Assembly (NCBI RefSeq): GCF_013393385.1 | Contig: NZ_AP023239.1 | Location: 3,596,001 to 3,660,000, forward strand | Direction of reading: 5' to 3' | Source of the DNA: Paenibacillus sp. URB8-2 | Lineage (GTDB): Bacteria > Bacillota > Bacilli > Paenibacillales > Paenibacillaceae | DNA: 64,000 nucleotides | Shown here: positions 35,801-43,129 of the stretch, one piece after another | How the letters are laid out: the number at the start of each line of letters is the position of its first letter | How positions within the stretch are numbered: position 1 is the stretch's first letter | Translations under genes and position numbers: made by a program | Notes under the pieces: generated by a model | The model's input: only the letters and a program-made list of their open reading frames with translations | Database searches by the model: none | What the model was told of the DNA's origin: nothing

Positions 35801-36679
35801 TTACTGTTCGGTTTTTTGTTTCGCAAGCCACTCGGCCAGGTGGTCAATGTCCTTGTCGGTCAAGCCGGCATTGATGGCTGTGTCGTACATGGGAGGCATC
35901 TTGTTATCGTAACCTTCTTTAATAATCGTTATGATGCCCTCCTTGTCATGCTTGTCGCCGACGCCGCGCAGGGACGGGCCCGCCGCGCCCTTCATATCGG
36001 CGGCGTGGCAGGCGACGCACCCGGCCTTCTGATAAGCTGCCATAGCCGGATCTTCCTTGTCCACGATCGCAACCTCTTTCGCCTGTACGGCGCTGCTTGT
36101 CGGCAGTCCCTTCGCCCGGTTCTCGGCCGCCTTTTCCTCACGCTGCACATCTTCGGGCACCTGCCCCGTTGCTGCCATTTCATGCTTATATTCCGTCCAG
36201 GCCGAGTTCGTCAGATATATGATGGAGGCCAATGAGAGAAACATCAGCGACGAAGCAATCGGTCTGCGGTAGAACCTGCGTTCTCTGCCCGTATCCAGAA
36301 AGGGAGCCAGCAGCAGGGAGCCGAACGCGACGCCCGTAACGCCCATTGTGCCAAGGATGATATAATCCCCCGAGGCGTAAGGCAGCTTCAGGTATTGATA
36401 CAGAAACAGAAAATACCAGTCCGGTACCGGAATCACCGTCGCGCCGGGGTTGGCGGGAAAGCCGAGGGGCGCAGGCTCTGAAATCGTCAGCACCAGAATG
36501 CCGACAAGCACTACGACGCCGACCATCCATTCTTTGAGCAGGAAGTTCGGGATGAACGCCTCCGATTTCCCAGGATAGGCGGAATAGTCGGGAGGAGGGA
36601 CAAAGCCGTTTCCCCGCCTGACCCGCGAGTCGCCGACAAAGACTATTTTCTCCTTGGAGTTGTCCTCATGTGCCATCAA
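35801..36679 (-). CDS. qcrC: Menaquinol:cytochrome c reductase, cytochrome b/c subunit
   Basis: Fusion subunit of the Bacillus-type bc complex. 292 residues: a soluble N-terminus, three transmembrane helices corresponding to the C-terminal part of cytochrome b (VGVVVLVGILVLTISEPAP, about 52-70, and two more), then a cytochrome c domain on the outside with haem-binding CVACH (about 217-221) and a Met ligand in NKMPPMYD. It lies 25 bases after qcrB. The start could be either of two adjacent ATGs. Confidence 0.95.
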   Translation of the reverse strand: MMAHEDNSKEKIVFVGDSRVRRGNGFVPPPDYSAYPGKSEAFIPNFLLKEWMVGVVVLVGILVLTISEPAPLGFPANPGATVIPVPDWYFLFLYQYLKLPYASGDYIILGTMGVTGVAFGSLLLAPFLDTGRERRFYRRPIASSLMFLSLASIIYLTNSAWTEYKHEMAATGQVPEDVQREEKAAENRAKGLPTSSAVQAKEVAIVDKEDPAMAAYQKAGCVACHAADMKGAAGPSLRGVGDKHDKEGIITIIKEGYDNKMPPMYDTAINAGLTDKDIDHLAEWLAKQKTEQ

Positions 36680-36704
36680 ATGTCCTCCTCTCTCCGGATG
36701 GCCG

Positions 36705-37376
36705 TTACAGCGGTCCGGAAATGCCTTGTCTGCGGATCATGATGAAATGTCCTACGAGCAGAATAAGCAGCACCGCCGGGAGGAAAAATACATGGAGGGC
36801 GAAAAATCTCGTCAGCGTCTCCGCTCCTACAATACTGCCTCCCTGCATCAATTCCTTCAGCACCGGACCAAGCACGGGCGTGGAGTTGGCAATTTCCAGC
36901 GTGACTTTTGTAGCGAAATACGATTTATTGTCCCAGGGAAGCAAATACCCGGTAAGTCCCAGTCCCAGCATCACGAAGAAAATAAGCATCCCGACAACCC
37001 AGTTCATCTCCCGGGGCGCCTTATAGGAGCCTGTAAAGAATACACGCATCGTATGCAGGAACATCATGACGATGACAAGACTGGCTCCCCAGTGGTGCAT
37101 GCCGCGGACGATTTGTCCAAAGGCGACCTTGGTCTGCAAATATTCGACGCTGGCGTAAGCATTGATAATGTCGGGAACATAATACATCGTTAGAAACATG
37201 CCGGACAGAATCTGAATGACGGTTATGAAAAAGGTCAATCCGCCGAAGCAGTAGACGAATGCGGAAAAATGATGGGCCGGATTTACATGCTCAGGCACCT
37301 CGTGATCGGCGACATCCCTCCAGATGGGTGTAATGTCCAAACGTTCGTCAATCCAGTTGTAGACATTTTTAAACAT
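36705..37376 (-). CDS. qcrB: Menaquinol:cytochrome c reductase, cytochrome b6-like subunit
   Basis: Integral membrane cytochrome b6-type subunit that oxidises menaquinol. 223 residues, four helices. The bis-haem ligands are visible: HHWGASLVIVMMFLHTMRVF (about 93-112) with one His pair member in each, and the later FFALHVFFLPAVLLILLVGHF block. GYLLPWDNKSYFA is the conserved quinone-site loop. It starts 6 bases after qcrA. Confidence 0.96.
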   Translation of the reverse strand: MFKNVYNWIDERLDITPIWRDVADHEVPEHVNPAHHFSAFVYCFGGLTFFITVIQILSGMFLTMYYVPDIINAYASVEYLQTKVAFGQIVRGMHHWGASLVIVMMFLHTMRVFFTGSYKAPREMNWVVGMLIFFVMLGLGLTGYLLPWDNKSYFATKVTLEIANSTPVLGPVLKELMQGGSIVGAETLTRFFALHVFFLPAVLLILLVGHFIMIRRQGISGPL

Positions 37377-37382
37377 CGGCGG

Positions 37383-37937
37383 TTACGCCTCCTTGACGGC
37401 CTCGGTATTGGGCACAATATCGCCCAGGTATACCCAGCCATTTTCAATTTTCGTCTTATACTGATCGAGCGGCTTCGGCGCTACGGCCAGATTCTTGCCC
37501 GCCTTGGTGTATCGTGCGCCATGGCAGGGACAATGATATTCGTCCGGAGTCGCCTTGTTATTGTTCCATCCGACCGTGCAGCCAAGGTGCTTGCAGACCG
37601 GTGAAAGCGCATAAATTTCTCCCTGTTCGTTTTTGCGGATCCAGGCAGTCAGCGTCGCCGTGCTGGCATACCATCCGTCCTGCTGCTTGAGCTCAAAGTT
37701 GAATTCCTGAGGCTCGCCCGTTATCTTGGATTCTTCCGCCACCTTGATGAATTCTCCCTCGCCCTTCTTATGTAGTATCGGGTCCACGGCAAAACGGATC
37801 ATCGGCAGAACGGCGCCCGCTCCCATAAAAGCGGTGGCTCCTCCTAGTGTGTACGTCAAAAACTGTCTGCGTGACATTTCTTTACGGCTGGGCGGTTTCT
37901 CGTTCGGATGATTCCGGTATTCGTCATGGCCGCTCAT
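37383..37937 (-). CDS. qcrA: Menaquinol:cytochrome c reductase, Rieske iron-sulfur subunit
   Basis: 184 residues. An N-terminal twin-Arg-like start (SRRQFLTYTLGG, about 23-34) forms the membrane anchor, and the Rieske domain has the [2Fe-2S] ligands CKHLGC (Cys, His) and CPCHG (Cys, His) at about 113 and 137. First gene of qcrABC. The 190 bases upstream are AT-rich and hold its promoter, not resolved by eye. Confidence 0.96.
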   Translation of the reverse strand: MSGHDEYRNHPNEKPPSRKEMSRRQFLTYTLGGATAFMGAGAVLPMIRFAVDPILHKKGEGEFIKVAEESKITGEPQEFNFELKQQDGWYASTATLTAWIRKNEQGEIYALSPVCKHLGCTVGWNNNKATPDEYHCPCHGARYTKAGKNLAVAPKPLDQYKTKIENGWVYLGDIVPNTEAVKEA

Positions 37938-38134
37938 ATTTGCGTTTACCCCCTAAATCGGATTTGGGAAAGCGCTCGGAGGAAGAATTAATCCATTTAC
38001 AATGATATAAATCACATATATATCCATTCAACCTAATCATAGCTTAGCTTCCAATACCCGTCAATAAAATCGTCAGGGATAAGAAACGGACAAAAGTTTA
38101 ATTGCATAATTTTTGTCGGTTTTTCGTCATATTT

Positions 38135-38563
38135 TCAGTGCATTTCTTTATGCCACATCTCCCGGATTTTTTGCAATGCAAACGCAATCCCCTTACCGCT
38201 ATTATCGCCGAAAAAGTCATTAACAGCAACAATTAAATCGCTTTCAATTATGCTGTCGGCGGTGAGCAATCCAATCGCATCCAGCACGATGGCATACCGG
38301 AAATTATTGGATTTGATATTGTGACATATTTCATTTATAATATCGGTTTTCCCAACAACATCGTATTGCACTGCAGGATATACCACAATCCGTCCCTTGA
38401 AAGGACGCTCCACTAAATCGATGGAGTCGCGAAGACGTTCGAGCCGCTCCACCGTTTGGGGAGGCGATTCCTTTCCTGTCAATCCTGTAAAAGGAATGAG
38501 ACAGGTATCATAAAATTCTCCATTTACCGCCCAACTGCCGCTGTCGAAATCGCTGAATTTCAT
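38135..38563 (-). CDS. ypiF: DUF2487 protein (YpiF-like)
   Basis: 142-residue cytoplasmic protein of unknown function. The N-terminal MKFSDFDSGSWAVNGEFYDT and the EICHNIKSNNFRYAIVLDA and FALQKIREMW blocks fit DUF2487. Its position upstream of qcrABC, after the IDEAL gene, matches ypiB-ypiF-qcrA in B. subtilis. Base composition is more AT-rich than qcrABC. Confidence 0.78.
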   Translation of the reverse strand: MKFSDFDSGSWAVNGEFYDTCLIPFTGLTGKESPPQTVERLERLRDSIDLVERPFKGRIVVYPAVQYDVVGKTDIINEICHNIKSNNFRYAIVLDAIGLLTADSIIESDLIVAVNDFFGDNSGKGIAFALQKIREMWHKEMH

Positions 38564-38625
38564 CCTCCCGCCGCCTCTCCCCGTTTTTCCCGTATTATAT
38601 TAGACGCGAAGTATGATTACCGCAA

Positions 38626-38723
38626 GAAGAAACGGCTTCGCCGTCCTCTGGAAGAGGACGGCATCCGTTTCTCGTAAAAATATCAGGTTAAGGATAAGTG
38701 CGAAGCTTATACTTTCTGATATT
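38626..38723 (+). repeat. Dispersed two-hairpin intergenic repeat, copy B
   Basis: First hairpin 38628-38672: AGAAACGG-x-GCCGTCCTCT / AGAGGACGGC-x-CCGTTTCT. Linker CTCGTAAA. Second hairpin 38679-38723: AATATCAG..AAGGATAAG / CTTAT.CTTTCTGATATT. It aligns along its whole length with the minus strand of 12947-13038. It lies between the IDEAL gene terminator and ypiF. Confidence 0.75.
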
Positions 38724-38727
38724 GCAA

Positions 38728-38762
38728 AAAAAGAGGTGCGCCGTGAAGCGCATCTCCTCTAT
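38728..38762 (-). terminator. Terminator of the IDEAL-domain gene
   Basis: AGAGGAGATGCGC / GCGCACCTCT with a 6-base loop and seven Ts on the minus strand. The first arm includes the stop codon. Confidence 0.85.
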
Positions 38763-38938
38763 GCCAAACTTTTCAGTTCTTCTGTCAGGTTTCGGAATGC
38801 AACCTCGTCACCGGTAGCCAGCGCCGTGTCAATCTCACGGTACAAGATGTCGCACCGGCGCTTGCGCAGCGCTTCGTCCCACACCATTTCTGCCGCGAGC
38901 CCTAACATCACTTCATAGGTTGCCTTCATTTTGTCCAT
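38759..38938 (-). CDS. Stand-alone IDEAL-domain protein (59 aa)
   Basis: Starts at ATG 38938 with GGAGGTGTATTCG upstream. The product MDKMKATYEVMLGLAAEMVW.. ends with ILYREIDTALATGDEVAFRN and LTEELKSLA, which is the IDEAL motif found at the C-terminus of B. subtilis YpiB and in ComK-like partners. Here the domain stands alone at the syntenic place of ypiB. Likely a small protein-binding module; function unknown. Confidence 0.75.
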   Translation of the reverse strand: MDKMKATYEVMLGLAAEMVWDEALRKRRCDILYREIDTALATGDEVAFRNLTEELKSLA

Positions 38939-38957
38939 TCGAATACACCTCCGCTGT

Positions 38958-39358
38958 TTATGTTATTCCGTATTCTTTCCCTCTCTCCACATAACTGGCG
39001 GAAGTACGCGCCATCCGGAGCAGATCTCGATCCGTCAGTTCCCGTACTACCTTGGCCGGAGATCCGAGGGAAAGGGTGTAGGGGGGGGATTTTTTTGTTT
39101 TCGGTTACAATTGAACCGGCTCCTACTAAAGCATATTCACCAATCTCTACTCCGTTCAACAGAATGGCGCCCATTCCAATTAATGTTCCATTGCCTATCC
39201 TGCAGCCATGGATGATAGCCCCGTGTCCGACTGAAATATCGTCACCCAGCACAAGCTGCAATCGGTCGGCAACATGACCTATGGCACCATCCTGAACCTT
39301 CAGCCACATAGACGGACGGATGAAGCTGCAGTATGTAGGTCCCATACGCAATCCGCAA
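38958..39358 (-). pseudogene. Decayed gamma-carbonic-anhydrase-family gene
   Basis: A TTG start at 39358 with GGGGGAG upstream gives LRIAYGTYILQLHPSVYVAEG, the normal N-terminus. The sequence then jumps, out of frame, to VQDGAIGHVADRLQLVLGDD: roughly 35 residues of the left-handed beta-helix are missing. A normal core follows (VGHGAIIHGCRIGNG, then VTENKKIPP). A second break is at a run of eight Cs (39081-39088); with seven Cs the reading would continue YTLSLGSPAKVVREL to YVERGKEYGIT and stop at 38960. The internal deletion makes this a true pseudogene even if the C-run is a sequencing error. Confidence 0.8.
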
Positions 39359-39426
39359 GTACTCTCCCCCTTAAGCATCCATAGGAAAGCTTGCCTGGTG
39401 ATGCGGCCTTGCAAAACTCCTCTGCT

Positions 39427-40521
39427 CTATAGGAGCAGTTGTTTGGATTGCGCCCTTTCCATTCCCCAAGCCGTCATTTTGACAACGGGGCCTGAAGCCG
39501 CTTCACCCACTCTAAGCATTCCCAGATGCAGCATCATACGCAGAATGCGTTTTTCCAGAATCGAACCGGCATCGTCATAATAAAACGGCTTGATCAGCCA
39601 GCCCAGCGCATTTTCCAAAGATTTAACCGTCACCCATTCGTTCGCACACACGCCAATCCAGTATACGAGTGATGGAAGGTTTGGAATAGCGCCTTTATAA
39701 AGTCTTAACCAAAAGGAGAAAATCTGCAACAGGGATTCGTATTTCGCTTCTTCCAAAACCGCCGCGCCCGTACTCGTCAATCTTAGCCGCTGTCCTTCTT
39801 CCGCGATCCAGCGCCGATGGCGGGCATAGTCGTACAGGAGGGCCAGCCTTGGCGGATAATGCTCGCAGGCTCTGCCGTAACCGAACCGCCAGCCGCCTTT
39901 CGTCAGAAGCGGTTCAGGAATATGCAGACTGTTCATGAGCAGCTGCTGGCATCTTCTGTACATGGCACCTTCCATATTCAGCTCCGGCTCGTCTTCATGG
40001 ACAAAACGCAGTAGCGCTTGCAAATCGGCGGCGGCGAGATCGCCTTCTTCCCTGTATATGTCAGGCTCTCCGCTCGGCTCCAATCCCTCCTTAAGCCGTG
40101 CCGCCATCCGATCCCGGAAACGTTCTTTCAAGTCTTTCGGAACTTGAAACAAGTACCTGGACTGCTGGGAAGTACCGTTAAAGAGCCAGCCTCCATTTTT
40201 AAAACGGGTCACGGTGTCGCGGTAACCTCCGCTTTGTCCGGCCGGAGTATCGAATGACGCCGCCCTCGCCGCGGCAAGCAAATCCTCAAGAGTAAGATAG
40301 CTTCTTTCGTCAAACAGCAGGGCATTGAGGAAGCGCAAGTCTTCTTGTGAGCATTCTCTTACCTGGGCCTCCATAAAATCTTTGCTCCCAAGCGTAATGA
40401 GCAGCGTCTGAATAAGGTCCTGCTTGGAATTTTGCTTGCATTCGCAGCGGTAACGGCCTGCTATGGCCGTCAGCTGATTCATGTCCGCAAAGCTGAGCAT
40501 ATCCGCCAGATTCATCTTCAT
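39427..40521 (-). CDS. Hypothetical protein, 364 aa
   Basis: No family recognised with confidence. Soluble, Leu/Arg-rich, apparently all helical with winged-helix-like stretches (LTAIAGRYRCECKQNSKQDL near the N-terminus, RMMLHLGMLRVGEAASGPVV near the C-terminus), reminiscent of the N-terminal region of helicase-C3/XPB-like proteins; this is only an impression. The ATG at 40521 lacks an optimal ribosome site (GGCGAGGCGATGAAG). It lies between the carbonic anhydrase pseudogene and a phosphatase on the same strand. Confidence 0.65.
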   Translation of the reverse strand: MKMNLADMLSFADMNQLTAIAGRYRCECKQNSKQDLIQTLLITLGSKDFMEAQVRECSQEDLRFLNALLFDERSYLTLEDLLAAARAASFDTPAGQSGGYRDTVTRFKNGGWLFNGTSQQSRYLFQVPKDLKERFRDRMAARLKEGLEPSGEPDIYREEGDLAAADLQALLRFVHEDEPELNMEGAMYRRCQQLLMNSLHIPEPLLTKGGWRFGYGRACEHYPPRLALLYDYARHRRWIAEEGQRLRLTSTGAAVLEEAKYESLLQIFSFWLRLYKGAIPNLPSLVYWIGVCANEWVTVKSLENALGWLIKPFYYDDAGSILEKRILRMMLHLGMLRVGEAASGPVVKMTAWGMERAQSKQLLL

Positions 40522-40578
40522 CGCCTCGCCGTTTTAATACCATTATGGGATTGCTAGCTTTTTTTATTCCACTTTTCG

Positions 40579-40605
40579 CAAAAAAAATAACCCGAGGGGA
40601 TCGGG
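40579..40605 (-). terminator. Terminator of the histidine phosphatase gene
   Basis: AACCCGA / TCGGGTT with a 5-base loop and eight Ts on the minus strand (one interrupted). Confidence 0.85.
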
Positions 40606-41193
40606 TTAGCGCTGATTATGCAGGATATGGCGGGTACAGTTGTACAGCAGCGGGTTCCATTCCTGTTCCTTCTTCTCCAAAATGGTCAGGGACAGGTTGC
40701 CGATCCGCTCGGAATATTTGTTCTTGTAAAGCGCGGTATAAAGCTGGGCCAGTAAACCGCCATGCGAAACAACGAGCACGTTCTTGTCCGGATGCTTCGA
40801 GGATAATTCCTCCATAAAGGCAAGCGCCCGCGTCTGAAGCTGTTCATCCTTCTCCTGACCGAATTCCTGCTGATCCCAGTTCCTTCCCCATCTGGCTTCA
40901 CGCTCAGCGGCTGTAAGCCCCTCTACCTGACCGTATGCGCGTTCTCTGATACGCTCGTCTGCCTCTAGCAGCGGAAGCTCAAGTCGACCGGCAATAATTC
41001 TCCCCGTTTCTTCCGCCCGGGAAAGGTTGCTGGTAATGCAGTAATCCCAGCGATAAGGTTCGTGCAGAAGGCGCTCTGCCAGCATTTCCGCCTGTCTGCG
41101 GCCTTCGCCGTTAAGCGGGATATCACTTTGCCCTTGAATCCTGCCTACAGCGTTCCAGTCCGTCTGGCCATGGCGTATCAAGCCCATCAACAT
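40606..41193 (-). CDS. Histidine phosphatase family protein
   Basis: 195 residues of the branch 1 histidine phosphatase superfamily (phosphoglycerate-mutase-like). The phospho-acceptor is in LIRHGQTDWN (about 5-14), the second Arg in TSNLSRAEET, the catalytic Glu in ERAYGQVEGL and the second His in VVSHGGLLAQL (about 142-152). Substrate unknown; such enzymes include CobC and GpmB relatives. Transcribed alone with its own terminator. Confidence 0.88.
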   Translation of the reverse strand: MLMGLIRHGQTDWNAVGRIQGQSDIPLNGEGRRQAEMLAERLLHEPYRWDYCITSNLSRAEETGRIIAGRLELPLLEADERIRERAYGQVEGLTAAEREARWGRNWDQQEFGQEKDEQLQTRALAFMEELSSKHPDKNVLVVSHGGLLAQLYTALYKNKYSERIGNLSLTILEKKEQEWNPLLYNCTRHILHNQR

Positions 41194-41285
41194 AAGTAAC
41201 TCCCATCCTTTTCCGTATATATTTTTTTCTTACTGTAACATGGATGAGCTTAAATGTCTCCATTTTTGAAAGGGTATGGACAGCA

Positions 41286-41314
41286 AAAAAGCCCTCCTGG
41301 GTTCAAGAGAGCTC
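41286..41314 (-). terminator. Terminator of the sigma/anti-sigma operon
   Basis: AGCTCTC / GGAGGGCT imperfect hairpin followed by six Ts on the minus strand. Confidence 0.65.
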
Positions 41315-41316
41315 TT

Positions 41317-41910
41317 TCAATGTCTGCGGTACCGGTTAAGCCGGGTTAACGAAAAGATGGATAAGCCAATTCCCAGCATGGACAGTACCATCCAATACTG
41401 CGGATGGGTTGGCCCCATGCTCACGACGAGAGGCTCGACAATCTCGCTGCCTCCGGAATCGACCGGATAGACGGACTGCCAATCACCGGTTGATCCGGCG
41501 ACGCCGGTCGGTACAATTCCGCTCTGCGCCATAGTGGTGTTGTCCGGCGTCTGCACCAATGTAAAGTAGAGGAAGCTGCACAGGAACACCGCCAGAAAAC
41601 AGGCGATCCACAAGCTGATCCGCCGCCGGAAAATTCCGGGCTTGCCGGGCGACTTGCCGTCACCCGGCATCAGCCAAGGGCTTTCCAGATATATTCGTTC
41701 CATTACGCGCGCGTTGACAGCCTCGGCTCGTTCGTCGCTGACCGAAACCTTCATGTCCTGGATCAGCCGGCCGCTTTCTTCCCACATCTCCCATTCGGCA
41801 GAACAATAGGAGCACTGAGAGATATGCTGCAATAAAGCTTTGCGCTCCCTTTTATCGGGAGGAGCATCCCAAAGAAGCGGAATCAGATTCTGCGCTTCTC
41901 TACAGTTCAT
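41317..41910 (-). CDS. Anti-sigma factor with zinc-finger (zf-HC2) domain
   Basis: 197 residues. The N-terminal zinc-binding anti-sigma domain has HISQCSYCSAEW (about 29-40, HxxxCxxC). Two hydrophobic segments follow (SLWIACFLAVFLCSFLYFTL, about 100-119, and YWMVLSMLGIGLSIFSL near the C-terminus), with an outside loop of about 45 residues between. It overlaps the sigma gene by 4 bases, the usual ECF arrangement; it would hold the sigma factor at the membrane until an envelope signal. Confidence 0.88.
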   Translation of the reverse strand: MNCREAQNLIPLLWDAPPDKRERKALLQHISQCSYCSAEWEMWEESGRLIQDMKVSVSDERAEAVNARVMERIYLESPWLMPGDGKSPGKPGIFRRRISLWIACFLAVFLCSFLYFTLVQTPDNTTMAQSGIVPTGVAGSTGDWQSVYPVDSGGSEIVEPLVVSMGPTHPQYWMVLSMLGIGLSIFSLTRLNRYRRH

Positions 41911-42503
41911 TGGCTTTTCATCCTCTCAGGCTGTTCATCATAAGCAGGTTCATAAAAATAGGACTCAAGCTGAAGCTTTACGCTGCTTCTTGCGCGGAAC
42001 AACAACGATTTGACCGAGCTTACGCTCTGATCAAGAATCGTCGCAATTTCCTGGTAATCCATTTGGTCATACTCCCGTAAAATCAGCGCGGAACGCTGTT
42101 TCTCCGGGAGATTGTTGATCGCTTTGCGTACGAGATTCATCCGTTCATTACGCAGTACAGCCTGCTCCGGCGCCACTTCCAGCGGTGCAACAGGCGTATA
42201 GCCGCTTTCTTCAAGCGACACATTGCCTACGCGGTGCTTCCGCAGCTCGCTGAGCACGGTATTGCGTGCGATGGTGTACAGCCATGTGGAAAAGGAGGCG
42301 TCAACTTCACGAAAGGAATGAAGGCTGCGAAAAGCCTTGTAGAACGTTTCGGAACAGAGATCTTCGGCGATGAGCTCCATCTGGGAGTTCTTTAGCATGT
42401 GATAGACAAATGCCAGGATTTTGCGTTGATAACGTCGCATGAGTTCTGAATAAAGTTCGGTATTTCCCTGCTTGATCAGCTGGATTAACTGGGAATCCGT
42501 CAT
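41907..42503 (-). CDS. ECF-family RNA polymerase sigma factor
   Basis: About 198 residues from the ATG at 42503, with GGAGG upstream; the frame remains open to 42572, and an ATG at 42536 is another option. Sigma region 2 (YQRKILAFVYHMLKNSQ, SFSTWLYTIARNTVLSELR) and region 4 (NLPEKQRSALILREYDQMDY, QEIATILDQSVSSVKSLLFR) are complete. Regulon unknown; the membrane anti-sigma downstream points to an envelope signal. Confidence 0.92.
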   Translation of the reverse strand: MTDSQLIQLIKQGNTELYSELMRRYQRKILAFVYHMLKNSQMELIAEDLCSETFYKAFRSLHSFREVDASFSTWLYTIARNTVLSELRKHRVGNVSLEESGYTPVAPLEVAPEQAVLRNERMNLVRKAINNLPEKQRSALILREYDQMDYQEIATILDQSVSSVKSLLFRARSSVKLQLESYFYEPAYDEQPERMKSQ

Positions 42504-42572
42504 GGTGGGCGTTTCCTCCTCGCCATAGCACGTCATATCCCGTTGGTAATCATTATTACCGAGCGGGTCCAA

Positions 42573-42898
42573 AAAAGTTGCGGTTATTTCTGAAAAAAAG
42601 ACCGATTTCCATACCGGTTTCTATGTATATTCAGGACGGCTATTTTTAAGCTTTAAATTATTGGGACGAATGGTTAACAACAAATCTATAAAAATACTTT
42701 TCCTATTGTACCACAATTCGGTTTCCGATGACATTAATAGACGGATGCCGCTTGTAAACTTCTTTCCGCCAGCCCTGTTCGACAAAAAAACTGCTAATTG
42801 CCATCATAACCCCGAAATTGATCGGGCATGGCACAGATATTGGTGCGGCTTATCCAGAGTGACGACAAATGGCGGAGCAATATTTTTTCGTGAAAGCG
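42573..42898. other. Intergenic region upstream of the ECF sigma gene
   Basis: AT-rich DNA that should hold the sigma-gene promoter on the minus strand. I see no open frame with a ribosome site and no strong hairpin here. Confidence 0.4.
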
Positions 42899-42927
42899 TT
42901 GACAAATTGTAAACGGATACATATAAT
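42899..42927 (+). promoter_or_regulatory. Consensus sigma-A promoter in front of a small RNA candidate
   Basis: TTGACA (42899-42904), exactly 17 bases, TATAAT (42922-42927). Both boxes are perfect consensus. No protein gene follows on this strand. Confidence 0.8.
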
Positions 42928-42933
42928 AAAGGT

Positions 42934-43014
42934 ACAGTATGGTTTCTCTCCACTCCTATCCAATACTAGCTCTACATGAGCAACGGCCGCTTTTTGAAAG
43001 CGGTCTATTTTTTT
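42934..43014 (+). ncRNA. Candidate small RNA, about 80 nt
   Basis: Begins about seven bases after a perfect promoter and ends at an intrinsic terminator: GGCCGCTTT / AAAGCGGTC with a 3-base loop (42985-43005), then TATTTTTTT. The body contains a C-rich single-stranded stretch TTTCTCTCCACTCCTATCC, able to pair with ribosome-binding sites (GGAGAG, GGAGTGGAG types), as in trans-acting sRNAs. An ATG at 42939 has its possible ribosome site upstream of the start site and reads through the terminator, so a peptide is unlikely. The next gene, tyrA, converges on it. Confidence 0.6.
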
Positions 43015-43085
43015 GCCTTTTTGATAATTCCGACCGATTAACGGATACCTCAGTAATAAGCGTGACATTTATAAATTTATAAATT

Positions 43086-43112
43086 AAAAAAGCCGGGCGT
43101 CTGCCCGGCCTT
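43086..43112 (-). terminator. Terminator of the trp-hisC-tyrA operon
   Basis: GCCGGGC / GCCCGGC hairpin with a 4-base loop, followed by six Ts (interrupted) on the minus strand after tyrA. Confidence 0.85.
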
Positions 43113-43129
43113 GCTCTATACTATATTCG

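Noticed and set aside
42939..43079. Small peptide starting at ATG 42939
   Set aside because: Its only ribosome-site-like word lies upstream of the predicted transcription start, and the frame runs through the terminator.
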